Of a stretch of DNA of 64,000 bases, positions 44,328-56,300 are shown piece by piece (positions within the stretch are counted from its first letter, which is position 1; every line of letters begins with the position of its first letter). Both the position numbers and the translations under genes were made by a program. The notes under the pieces were generated by a model, which saw nothing but the letters and a program-made list of their open reading frames with translations, was not told the origin of the DNA and made no database searches. Source of the stretch: Cymodocea nodosa (lineage: Eukaryota > Streptophyta > Magnoliopsida > Alismatales > Cymodoceaceae); assembly GCA_036874045.1 (NCBI GenBank), contig CM072335.1:27101501-27165500 (forward strand). Direction: 5' to 3'.

Positions 44328-44985
44328 ATGGCAACTGTGACTCCGTCTTCCATGGACGAGAAGTTGAAAATGGGCAAGAGATGTTCCCGTGGTATGCCCA
44401 TCTTTTTGGGTCTATCGATTTTTTCTGATCTGTGTCGGTTGTGAACGCACGCGCTTGAACAGCTAGTACGTTCCTGAGTACACATATAAATGCTACAACA
44501 ATGATGGTGATAAGTTCTCTTCTCTTCTCTTCTGTGGCTATTGATGGTTGCAGACGGAGCTATTGCAGGAGCGAGGGCCGCCGTCGTTGCAACCGTCGCT
44601 TCCGCGATTCCCACCGTAAGTGATCTGTACACCGAGAAATGAGTCGAGGCTTCGACTAAAACCTGGTTTGTGGGCTTATTATGTTCGGGGCTCCTATTGC
44701 AGTTGGCATGTGTGAGGATGCTGCCATGGGCGAAGGCCAACCTCAACCCAACTGCTCAGGCGCTGATAGTCTCATCTGGTGAGAAAGTGGTTCCTGTTCA
44801 CTGATGGGTCCATCGTAAATCTGGATCTTTTCCTAATCAATCGATTTTTTGTCGGTATCAACTAATGGGATCGAGCTATTGATTCATGCATGTGTGATGT
44901 AGCTGCGGGGATGGCATATTTCATAGTAGCCGACAAGACGGTGTTGGCATCTGCAAGGAAGAACTCCTTTGGCGATCGATCATGA
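44328..44985 (+). CDS. ENOD93: Early nodulin 93-like protein, tandem copy 2
   Basis: Exons: 44328-44391, 44554-44615, 44703-44778 and 44903-44985. The sizes (64, 62, 76 and 83 nt) equal those of copy 1, again giving 94 residues. The protein starts MATVTPSSMDEKLKMGKRCS, continues DGAIAGARAAVVATVASAIP and LACVRMLPWAKANLNPTAQA, and ends AGMAYFIVADKTVLASARK then NSFGDRS. The N-terminus and last residues differ from copy 1, while the membrane segments are nearly the same. The His-Glu found before the first hydrophobic segment of copy 1 is Arg-Asp here. Confidence 0.95.
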
Positions 44986-47900
44986 GTTAATGGTTGGTGG
45001 GTTCTCAACCTTCTCTGCTGATATATATACATATATATGTAGTGGTGGAGCAGAAACGCAGATGTAAGAATAATATGCAATATATCCCAGTACCACTTTG
45101 TATGGTCTCCAAATTAAAATTGTCTCGGATCTTGATCGATGCTGTACCTTCCATGACAAAGTAAAATAAAAAGGAACGGATCTGGATGCATGTAAGGATT
45201 TAGAACAACGACAACACAAAATTAATGACCACAGAAACTGATAGAATTCACTTCTCATATATGTATGTAGATATGGAAACTGCATGCTTCCTCTTCTGCT
45301 CAACTCGGCAACCTGGAGTGTTTGTTCTTCGCCACCTTTTCATGCAAAATCCCAATTACAGATCTATACAAGAAAATATAATATTTAGGAGGATATATAA
45401 TATATTAAGATTATTTACGTGAGTTTGGAAGCGAAAAATCCCATAAATTTTTATTTTGTGAATTCGGAAACGTCAGCCAAATTTGCAAAGAAATCCACAT
45501 TATCAGAAAATTACGATTCTATGCAGAATCCGATGATGGTACAGCGAGAATGCTAACGAATTAAACATTTTCTGTAAACCATTGGTCTGCAATTAAATTT
45601 AAAATCTACGGTTGTATTTTCCAAACTTTGTTGCTTGGCAGGCTTTTTATCAACATTTTTAACGCCTATTTACCATTTTGCATTTTCTATCCATTACTCT
45701 TCTGATTTTTCAATCAAAAATGTCATGGGCATATTGACACGAGAAGTTTCTCCACCAATCCTCGAGCGTGTGGGAAGAGGAAAATTTCAGAACGCGGCAT
45801 TAATTGTCTTTGAAATATGATAAGTTTACGAAAAACTACCGCCAGAATACAAAATTGACAAGACTTCGTGATTGCCGCCAAACGAGGCGACAGCCGCCAA
45901 AACGCCGAGCACGAGACTCCACGCCTTTCCGCCGAGGCCCGAGTGTGCCGACTCCCCACCCGATCTTCCGTCTATTTTCTGTTCCAGCCCGGTGGTTGCT
46001 GTTGGAGTTCCCGATGTCTTGTACGCGATCGCTATCATGCCCTCTCGGCGTTCAAAACTTGATCGATTTTGGAGCAAGCAGGGGACGAAGCAAGGAGGAG
46101 AGGCGTGGATGAGGATGGCGTCGTGTAAGCGATTTTTTTTTGTTCTTGCGGTTGGTGTTTTATCCTTCACCCCTTGTTTGATGTTTAGTAGATGTGTTCT
46201 GTATGTTTACATGTTTTTTGATGGGAAGGTTTATGGTAGATTCCTGGATTTGATTCCTATCAACTATTGATTGATTCCTGGATGGTTTTGAATTTGCCTA
46301 TTTCGTCACATCACTTGGTTTTGTTGTTCACCTATTGTCGTTTATGGTAGTCGTATGTTGGTTGCATATTTCGCTCATTTTATGTTGGTTGCTTCTATAA
46401 TTCTGCTCCGATTTCAGTTTTTTATGAAAATATATCTGTTGCTCATTCTCACGCATTGCCATAGTAGGCCGTTGAACAAGGCATCTGTATTTTTCGTAAA
46501 TATGGTTCTTTGTTTGGATGACTGAGGTGTCTTACATGTTCTCATGCCACTAAAATAGATTTGATGGAACATGTCATCTGATATTGGATAAAATAGTCGT
46601 TTTTCTTTTGTTTATAAGTGCACCCGTTAAATCTTCCTGTTTCGTTGTTTAGCTATTTGATTGCTGCTCTTCTACGTATCCAATTTTAAAATGATTTTCA
46701 GTAGTAATTAATTTAATAGATGAGAACAATAATAGGACCCTTTTTTCACATAACGTATTCCACTAACAATATTAGGTGGGGATGGATGGTCAGGTATTCT
46801 ATACACATCGATGGACGTGTACAATCCAATAATGAACAAAGATATTATATTGCAGTTTTTCTAATTTTTTTTCTTCTGTTGCTAATAGTTAGCTTTTTGG
46901 AAAAAGGAATTTGGGGTCTTGGACATTGTCAGCGTCTGATGTTTTTTAATCATCAAGTTTCTGCCTTGCTAGTATTGTTAATGCTTGCTAATTTAAGTGA
47001 AGAGATAATTTATATGCAAACTTCAATATAGTTTTCTTTAATTTTTTTTTGTCGTGATTGTATGCTATTGAAATTGATTAAGTGTGTAACATGCGATATT
47101 TAATGGACTTATCAATCATCGGTTTTTCAAATGGCATTTCTACTAAATTGTTGGTTTAATCGGTTTCTCTTACTTCATATATGCCTTTCAGAAGTTGACA
47201 AAGCATCTTTTTCTATTGGTGTTGCTGTTATCCCACTTCTACATCATAATCAGAACCATGTTTCTGTAGCCCATCAATATTATGTCAGGAGAGGTTATCA
47301 TCGGATGCAATAATTTGAAAAAAAGTTTTTAATTGATTATTCTTAGGTTGATGTCTGAAACTTCTGAAAACTTATCAACAACTTTTTGTTGTAATGTTTT
47401 TTTTAACAAAGCAAGTAATCCTGCTTCATGGTGTTGGGCATATTATAGATGGGAGCGCCGACGGGGCAGATGCTCACCTAAATATGAGTGTTTAGACTTC
47501 CAAAGATGATTATTGTATGGAAGACCTACTTTATTTTGCAAAGATGATTATAATTTTCTTACATGTTTCTTCAAGGACCACCTGTCGTTGTGAAGCAGTT
47601 AGAGATGGTATTGAGGAAATATACCATTTCTTTAATCTACGTTTATGTTGCTGCTTGGATGCCAAAAGACGTTTGACCTGAATTTTTTTTCTTTTTGTTG
47701 TCATAACATTGAAGTGTAAATTCTGTGAATATCACAACATCAACACCGAAATCCATGAAATATATCGATCTAACTAATCTGTTTACAATTTTCCAAATAG
47801 TATCATTACACTTACTGTTTATCTGTAAGGTTGTTAAAAAGTCTATTATGATGTATTTTTATTTCCATTTTGTAATGGTAGGATGAAATATGCCATATCT

Positions 47901-49415
47901 TTAATTTAGGTTTATGTTGCTGTTGGAATGCCAAAAGTCGTTTTACCTGGATTCTTTTCATTAGGATAGGAGGAGTGACCAACTTTTGATTGAGTCTTTG
48001 TTTGCATTCTTAGAGCACTCAATTTTTCTCCTTTTTGACTGCACAAAAAATGCTCCTTTTTGAGTTTGGTGTGTCCACAAAATTTCTGTAATAACCCATT
48101 AAGTCCAAGAAGCTATGATTTTTTTTTTGAAAAGTAGAAGCTATGAATTTCACTGGCAGATGTTTCTCTGCTCCATTTGACTGCTGTTTGCAGATTAGTC
48201 GTGGACATTATGAATCGGACATTTGACTGACTATATAAGGTATGTTTGGATACACCAACTTTGGACTCCCTAGGTTTTGACGTCTAACCATTTTTCTGTG
48301 GTTTAGTTCGAAAATCGATTTGATCTGGGATGACGTCATGATTGTCATTTTTAATTAATTCATAAAATTAAAAACTTAAAAATAAGAAAAATCAGGGAAA
48401 ACAGAAAATGTTACAGATAATTATAGAAAGTTTCCTAACTATATTGGCTAATATGATGCTAAACAGATGTTCTCGAAAAAGTACAGAAAAATAATTACAA
48501 TAGTAAAAAGAGTAGATTGGATGTTGAAGCGGTTGAACCGGCCGATCATATTGATCTAAACCTCTAGGTAGATCAGACCTACCAGTGCACAGTGCTTGGA
48601 AAAATATCATGTAGAGAAACCATATAAACTGAAAACTGATGAATACCAAGGAATTTGGGCTTGTTTTTGCTAAGTTTGTCACAACTCTCTCCTCTATCGC
48701 CAGCAATAGTGCAACTTTTTTGTTTTAATGCACGGGTTACTTGTATATGATGGTTGATTGCAGTAAAAACACACGGAGAAACGTCAAGAAATGATGATGC
48801 CAACTACTCATTTCTCCAAAGTCATCATCGACCATGGGGAAAAAGTTTAGCGTAGCGTGTTCTTTATTTTTTAATTAACGTGTAGGTTGTTTAATTGGCC
48901 ACTGCAGGTGGAGAATTTCTACCGGGAGAAGATACTTGATTCTGCCTATTTGATCCTTGTTGAAGTCAAGCATCACCATGAATCTGGTGAGACCATTCGT
49001 ATCATTCCTTTTGCGTTCTTCGTTCTCTCGCCTTACACTACTGTGAACCATGATTCTTGATCAGTCTCAGGTATTTGTTACATGATACGGTTACGATATT
49101 TATTCATATACCAGTTGCATTATGTAGCACTCATGCCAGCTATAATATATCATATCTATATGTTATAATTAATTTACATGGTTACCTGATAAATACCCCC
49201 ATCAATGCATGTCAGCTATAATATTTTTACAAGGATATGTATACCTAATATTACCATGTATCCAGGTTGCTCCATGGAGGCATGGACCACACAACGTATG
49301 GTGATCTACATCCGGGTGTCGTGGCACGCCATGTTCTACTAGTGGTTCCTGAATCCAACGGTTTGCATATCTCCACGATGCTGCTGTCCTTACCTTTGGA
49401 TTCACCTACTCAATT
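44986..49415. other. Spacer, ENOD93 copy 2 to HY5, with a possible unrecognised transcript
   Basis: 45000-45850 is AT-rich with no gene. 45850-46130 is GC-rich and ends in ATGAGGATGGCGTCGT before a GTAAGC donor. The following 2.8 kb is T-rich like plant introns, with exon-like pieces listed separately. 48240-48900 shows nothing definite. Confidence 0.45.
45860..48987 (+). other. Possible spliced small gene or non-coding transcript, unassigned
   Basis: A GC-rich leader (45860-46125) ends MRMAS before a GTAAGC donor at 46124. Acceptor-like sites precede short open pieces, including one at 47207-47295 (EVDKASFSIGVAVIPLLHHN) and one at 48909-48987 (VENFYREKILDSAYLILVEV then KHHHES) before a GTGAG donor. 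I could not join these into a protein that I recognise. The GC contrast and intron-like T-richness are the evidence, and a long non-coding RNA would fit equally well. Confidence 0.22.
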
Positions 49416-49688
49416 ATGGCTCGAGGTTCGTACACGTCGAGCCCTTCGGGACCGTGCGTACTCCACCAATCGGACGGCGAGATTCGCGTCTCAGAAAACC
49501 CCGAAGCCCCACGTTCTTCTTTTTTTTTTCCCCCTGTACGGAAAAGGAAGAGTCGCGGTAGCGGAGAGTGGTCGTCGGATACTGCGGTGGACAAAACAGG
49601 GGAAGTAGAAGAATTTTCTGCCGCCAACTTCTCTGGTATCCTCCTCTCCGTCATATCTTCGATCTTGCTTTCTCTCTCTGTATCGTAG
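49416..49688 (+). promoter_or_regulatory. Possible upstream ORF (90 codons) and leader of HY5
   Basis: An ATG at 49416 opens a 90-codon frame (MARGSYTSSPSG to LSVS) that stops 12 nt before the HY5 start. Whether it is transcribed depends on the HY5 start site, which I cannot see. CACGTT at 49510-49515 matches the T/G-box through which Arabidopsis HY5 binds its own promoter, so part of this stretch may be promoter rather than leader. Confidence 0.3.
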
Positions 49689-49700
49689 AGGACGGCGGGC

Positions 49701-52489
49701 ATGCAGGAGCAGACCACGAGCTCGTTACCTTCCAGCAGCGAGAGATCCTCCACCTCTGCTGCTGCTGTGGTGGGTGTCAAAGAAGGTAGCTTTCCCATTT
49801 CCCCAACCCTTCGGTTTCCTCCAGTTCTACTGATGCCAGCATGAAAACAGTTGCCTTTTCTTCCTATCTCAAGAAATTCTTTGATGGTTTGTGCTTGATC
49901 CTCGAGAATGTCATCGAGGTCATCTGTTTTCCACTGAACCGTTCTGTGAAGGTGTCTGCTTTTTTTCTCTTTGTCCTTATTTTGGTTTTGGATTCTCCTC
50001 CTGAGAACAATTGGCTCTTCTTCTATTCTGGATTTGTGACTCTGGGTTCTATTTATCCTTCCTGAACGCTGGACTTGTCGTTGTTGCTGTTTGTTTCGTG
50101 TTGGGTGAAAAAATAACGAAGGAATAGAGAGTGACGATGAGATCAGGAGAGTGCCGGAGTTCGGAGGGGAACCGACGGGTCCGACCACCTCCGGGAGAGA
50201 GACGGCGTCCGCCGAGGGTGCCCAGCGAGGAAGTGGCGGTGGTGCGGAGACGAGCAGGAGGAAGAGAGCCAGAAACCCAGCCGATAAAGAGTCTAGGCGC
50301 ATTAAAAGGTGAGACCTTTTGTGTAAGTATAATGAAAAGGGAAAAAATTTTGAGTTCTTTCTTGTTGTGATTTGGGAGATGAAGTTTGATTGACAATGGT
50401 GACTCGATCTGTGCTTTTGAGGGATAGATTGCTGAGGAACAGAGTGTCGGCACAACAGGCAAGGGAGAGGAAGAAGGCGTACTTGACAGAGCTGGAACAG
50501 AAGGCCCAGGACTTGGAGAAGAAGAACTCGGAGCTTGAAGAGAAACTCTCCACTCTGCAGAAGGAGAATCAGATGCTTAGACATGTGAGTCAACATCTCT
50601 CTCTCTCTCTCTCTGTGACAAATATTTACTAGAATATTCTTAAGAATCTCTCTCAACTATTATTAGAGTTATTTGTTTTCAATGATAAAACCTATCATAC
50701 AGGTATCTACAGGGTTGTGATTTAAAATTTTTGCTTTCCACCTCTTAATTATTGGGCTACTCTGGTGAATTACCAAAATGAAAGTCTTAGTTTTGAATAA
50801 TTACGTATTTCTCGAATGATTTTAGGGGTTTTTTCGTTGGTAATGTTTTTGAATAATTTTAGGGTTTTTTCGATGTCAAGGTAGTAGCATAGTTTAGTAG
50901 ATATTCGTTAGCAATGTTTTTAAAATTTTGGTGTTCATGTGAAAAACTTATGTTAGTTACCGCTAAATAACAAGTATATTACTTCCTTAATTGAGGGAAG
51001 TGGGAGGCAAAAGAGGTATTATCTTTAGTATGAAGGTGAAAACCTGGTTTTGGCCTATTGGAAGAAGAAACATCACTTGAGGGATGACAGATGTAGCTCA
51101 CAGGGATGTCTTTTCTAAAGTGCAGGGATTGGTTTTTTTTGAGGGGAGGGAGAAATTGATTGAAAGATTTTAGTCGGCTTGTTAGCTGTGCATCTCATGC
51201 CCATCCCCACCCCCCTCACCCTCCGGTCCCTGAAGAGTGGGCCTGATTTCACCGTCACATGCATCTTGTCCCCCACCGGCTCACAGCCACAGCAAGCTTT
51301 CACCATCACACTAGCAAATTTCAAATCTTATTGTCAATTAGATCTTTTTCTTAAATGCAATATTCATCGCAAGCTTTCACCATCACACTAGCAAATTTCA
51401 AATCTTACTGTCAATTAGATCTTTTTCTTAAATGCAATATTCATCACCAAGCATCATGCAGACAAAAGTCAATGTGTTCTACTCACCGGTCCCTACATAA
51501 GGATTAATTGTTCCACTGATCATAGATGTCTTGCCATTCACCTTATAATCTACATTCATCTTTAGTTCTGGGTTATAGAGTGAAATCTAGTCATGGGCAA
51601 GTGAAAACCTAAAATATCGAAAATTGCAATCAGTTGACTGCCATTCAGAGATGTGGTTGTAGATATGTTCGTCCCTCACTTGGATTTGAATTTAAAATCC
51701 CTTCCCTCGTGGTGGAGTACAAGTCCGACTTCACCAATCTGAAGTATACGTTTGTTGGAAAATAATGGTAATCTACCTTGGCAGGCTTGGAGTACTAACT
51801 CCTTTCCTGAAACGAGAATATGATTTGCAATTCTTATCGATAGTCGTTTACAAATTCAACAATAACATTCCTACCTCTATATCTTATGCATTATTTTTGG
51901 CATTCGTTATAATTGTCATTTCTACCATTGCAAGCTGTATATGGTTTCAATTTTGTTCATATGCATTCTTGGATTATTGAAATTGTAATTATTGTATATT
52001 TTTGGTAAAAGAAAATGAAATAGAATTTGGATAAAATAAAATGGATGGGTTTTTTAATAAACTTTTTGACGAATCTATCATAAAATTTGAATAGTGGTAT
52101 AAAAAATATAAATTATTGTTATTTTAGAAGAATTATTAATTTAAAGATAAACAAATTTATTAAGAAAATTAAATGTGAGAAAACTATTGGACTGGATGGC
52201 ATTCCCATTAAAGTGGAGAAGTGTATGGGTGAAGTAAAGATTTAGTTAACTAAGTTTTTTAATATAATTTTAAAGATAAAGAAGATGTTAGATAGGTCAA
52301 AACAGGCAATCAATTTAAATCTGTTGGGGAGGTCAATAATCATGGAAAGTGAGATTCTAATCTGGATTATTGTTATTGTAATACATTCTTGAATTATTAT
52401 TTCAATTTTTTGAAATTGACTTCCTCCACCAGATACTAAAGAATACTACAGTCGGAAGGAAAACGAAAGGGTCTACCAGTGACCAGTAA
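49701..52489 (+). CDS. HY5: bZIP transcription factor HY5
   Basis: Exons: 49701-49785, 50122-50308, 50428-50584 and 52433-52489, giving 161 residues (Arabidopsis HY5 has 168). The N-terminus is [32 protein letters not shown] is the acidic and VPEFGG motif by which HY5 binds the WD40 domain of the ubiquitin ligase COP1. The basic region is [20 protein letters not shown], with the Asn and Arg that contact ACGT boxes. The Leu zipper follows ([20 protein letters not shown], then [12 protein letters not shown]). The last exon encodes [20 protein letters not shown]5 drives light-responsive transcription and is degraded through COP1 in the dark. The VPEFGG motif makes HY5 likelier than HYH. Confidence 0.96.
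51292..51447. repeat. Tandem duplication of about 77 bp in HY5 intron 3
   Basis: The block GCAAGCTTTCACCATCACAC through TTAAATGCAATATTCATC occurs twice back to back with almost no changes (AATCTTATTG versus AATCTTACTG). Confidence 0.8.
52118..52300 (+). mobile_element. LINE (RTE-like) reverse transcriptase fragment in HY5 intron 3
   Basis: The plus strand reads [20 protein letters not shown] then [21 protein letters not shown], matching the plant RTE-like reverse transcriptase block KMKxGKAxGPDGIPxEVWKC, LGE, WLTKLFNxIxxxxKMP. A stop interrupts it. It is a short, decayed piece in the sense orientation of HY5, ending about 130 bp before the last exon. Confidence 0.7.
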
Positions 52490-53392
52490 TTTCGCTAGAG
52501 GGGAAGCTTCTAAATAAAAATCCAAAGAAAGGTGGAACGTAGAACATGAAGGGAGATTGTGATGCTTAGATAATTATTTCACGAAAAGTGCTGCGATTGC
52601 TGTAATTTGCATAATTTCCAGCACATTGTTACTTGTTATGCTTTTGCCATGTATTGACATTTTTATCAACCTTAATGAATTCATTAGCTCGGCTGTGTTT
52701 TCCTATCAAAATTTTGTTGGGTTTTTCTGTCTTGGGAGTCAAAACCAAAAAGATTGGCCCCCTATAATCCACGGTATATATCCAAGTCCTGAAAAGAATT
52801 GCTCGTTCATATTATCATTTCGAGACAATCATGAAATCACAAGATGTACCTTTCGTATATCTGTTAATTCAATGCATGAAAAACCTTCTCCAGACCACTT
52901 TTGAATCATATGTAAATCTAGAATTAAAAAATATATAAATCTAGAATCATAGAAGAGGTTGTACCACAAAGCCAGATCCTAATCATGTTGCCCATAATTT
53001 TAGTAACGCTACCCCTCAAAAGCCAAGACACCAAAAAAGGAATAAGAGATCATGTAAATAATAATGTCCGTATGTTGACATAAGATTGCATATACCATAC
53101 TACAAGTACAACCTTGCCTGTTAGTCAACAAGAGCCAGAGAAATACACACTGATAAAACACAAGGAAAATAATAATATAATATTCTGGTAGATGATTGCA
53201 GTGCACTTTAAACTATTGCATCTAGCTAGTTATGACATATTAAACTTAACATTGAAAATTTGGAAGGCACTGAAGATCATTATACCTAGAATGTCGACTA
53301 AAAGCATGAGCATTACAACCATATTTCTCCGCTGTTTATACAAAGGGTGGAAATGTTTCACTTCCACTTTTCTTTTGTGCTCCAATTGGGAA
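52490..53392. other. Convergent 3' region between HY5 and CESA
   Basis: The two genes end 903 bp apart on opposite strands, so this stretch holds both 3' UTRs. I see no further gene. Confidence 0.7.
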
Positions 53393-56300
53393 TCAGCAGT
53401 TTATCCCACACAGTCCTTGAACGGAAGCCTTTTGCGATGGAGAGGTGAAAGGATCAATGCGCACCCATAACAGAGAAAAGATGGATGCAAGTAGAATGGA
53501 CCAAACAATGACGATGGTTGGTGTGCGGTTTTGTCGGCCCAAGAGACCCTTAAGGAAGGGATAGAGATGGACAATCACCCATATGGCAAAAAACAACCTA
53601 CCAAAGAGAGGACCCCATGACTGATAGCCGCTGTTGATGGCATAAGAAACACCAGCCACGATACCAACGATATTCACAACAAGGACTGTGGTAGGAGGAA
53701 TAAGAAGGGTTGTCCACTTGAACACATAGAGCTCTGCAAAGTCTCCTTCATCGTCGTTTGCTTTGGCAGTGACGGTGAAGTTGGTATCAATTCCAGCCAA
53801 GACCTTCAATAATCCTTGGAACACGGCAAACAGATGAGCAGATGTACCACCAATAACCCAGAATTGTTCATTTCTCCACCAATCTTCAATGCCAACTCCA
53901 CTCCACTTAAGCTCCAGGATACCAGTCGCAAAAATAGAAATGAAAAGCAGAATGAACCAGATACCAGCATAGTTGCTTATCTGCAGTGATAATTTTAATG
54001 AATCGAGTTAAAGGGTTAGGCAATGCTACTATTATGAATGTGTGCATGCATACACATACGTATGAACATATGTATGCATGTATCGAAGCACATATGCACA
54101 TATACATATGTATAAATGTATGTTTGTATAGGGTTTGTATATTTACATGTATCGATATGTGTATTTATATATATGTATAAATGCATGTGTATGCATAAAT
54201 GTATGAATATACATATATATGTAAATATGATCATTCCATACTAAGCATAGCTGTTTTTAGTGATTGGGTTACAGAACAGAACCAATGGAAGGTATATTAT
54301 GAAATGGAAAAAAATGAATATTCTTTTTTCTTTTGGAAATTCCTCTCAAAAATGTTTTGCAAAAGCTGTAGTTTTTGCAATTCTTTTGGCAATATAACTA
54401 TTATATAGGAAAGTTTGCACCATGATTTCATATTCATTAAACTTCACCAAATAAGATTTCTCCTTTGTAAACTCATTATTAAAATCATTTTCCACCATTC
54501 AGCTTTACAGTTTTTATGCATAATTCTTCTTTTAACCATTCTTACATGACAATGTCTATGTTTGAGCAGTTAGGAGCTGATTGACGTTGGCTTGGTGTAG
54601 AATGATAAATAGGTGCTTCTACAGATAGAACAAGAAAAATTGCAAAAAAAAATTACCAACCTCTGGGACAATAAACTTTCCTGTAAGAAGACAAATGGCT
54701 GGAAGAACGCAATACGCAATAAGTGGAATGGAGGTGATTGGATAAACAATGGTATTGATGTATGCTACCCTCTCCAAAAGCTTCAGCCTACCACCATATC
54801 CATACCAAATGGGGCAATGTCTGCTCAACAAAATTTCAACTGAACCTAAGGCCCAACGCAAAACTTGATTCAAACGATCTGAAAGATTGATGGGAGCAGA
54901 TCCCTTGAATGCAGGACGAGAAGGCATGCAGTATATAGAAATCCATCCTCGGGCATGCATCTTAAATCCGGTTAAAATATCTTCTGTGACTGAACCATAA
55001 ATCCAGCCAATCTGAACACATAAAGACAGACAAAAATAAATGCAATTTACAATCTACATCTGTTAACCAAAAAATGAAAGAATAATCATACTAATGTGCT
55101 AAACTATCCGTTGTCATGCATTGATTAGTCAAGTGACTTGTGCATAGATCTTGAACATGTTAATTCATCCTCAATTTTTTTAATAAAAAAAATACAAACT
55201 TTGACGGGTAAAACTAGAATATATAAGAGCACATCTTTTTGGTTTTGTTAGACCACTTATTTGGAATAAAATAAAGAGGTAACTACCATAACATTAAAAA
55301 AAAGGATTTAAAAGAAAATGAGTGGTCGCACTTGCTTTGGCCATGACCTTGGTCTATACGTCTTTTAGCCAACTCATGGAATATGGGTAGTTAAAGACAT
55401 GTGCCACTACATAATTGGTTGAAATTAATTGGTTTGGATTGGACATCACAACCAAACCGTCCATAATGCTACATAAACGTGCATTGGTAACTGCTCATTC
55501 CTTTTCAAAAAAGTGCAAAATCAAGAGGGAAAGAAAAGGATGGAAAAGAAAGCCTTGCCTGTAAGAGAGGCTGGTGGTGAACAAAGAGGAGACGTCTATA
55601 GGAGAAAGGGTAGGTTTCTTCTCTCTTCATCTCCTCTTATTCTCTTTCATTCTCAAAACAACTAAACACACACCATCAAACAAGGTCCAACAACCTACCA
55701 TTACAACCATCCCACGCTTCACCTATGACCTGCCCAACAAGAACAAGGCTACCAATAGTGAGGTTGTTATTGCTACGTCACGACAGGACACCATCACTAC
55801 ATTCTGAGCTCGTCATTGCTGCACCAACAAGGGACATCATTGCCACCTTTGGAGTCCAATGTCACTGCAAATCTTGACCTTAACTTCTAATACCAATAAC
55901 ATTTACTGTGTAGTTAAATTTTCTCCTAAAATAACCTCGCAATCTTTACAAGTTTTTTTATCTATTTTTCTAGTAAATAAATAATCTATTTGACTAGCAT
56001 TTAAACAACTTCTAAATGTAATTAAATGCTTTTCTCTTTTCCTAAAATAAATATTTGCTACAAAAATGTTGTAAGCTACACTAAAGACCAAAATTTAAGA
56101 GCATATGCACTTTATTATATTAAGGAAGGGTTTGTGCAGTGGAATTGGACGAAAATGAAAATAATTTCCGTCAAATTCCAATGACAGAATTTCATTTCCA
56201 TCTCTTTACAAAGTCTCAGAATTCATTTTTGCAACCCATCACTTCGGAAAGTCTCAAAATTCCAATGAAAAATATTTGAGATGTAAGGTTATTGATAAAT

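Larger units (their letters stand above)
50585..52432 (+). other. 1.85-kb last intron of HY5
   Basis: It starts with a CT dinucleotide run (50595-50614). A segment with GCAAGCTTTCACCATCACAC is directly duplicated (about 51292-51370 and 51369-51447). A LINE fragment lies at 52118-52300, just before the final exon. Confidence 0.8.

Noticed and set aside
44261-44746. A 161-codon minus-strand open frame across ENOD93 copy 2
   Set aside because: It is a shadow of the ENOD93 exons and their introns, with no recognisable motif.
49202-49405. A 67-codon minus-strand frame before HY5
   Set aside because: It has a protein-like look but no family match, and it lies in the likely HY5 promoter region.
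49406-50656. A 416-codon open frame on the minus strand
   Set aside because: It is antisense to HY5 exons 1-3 and their introns, is low-complexity in composition, and matches no family. The HY5 reading on the plus strand has conserved motifs and splice sites.
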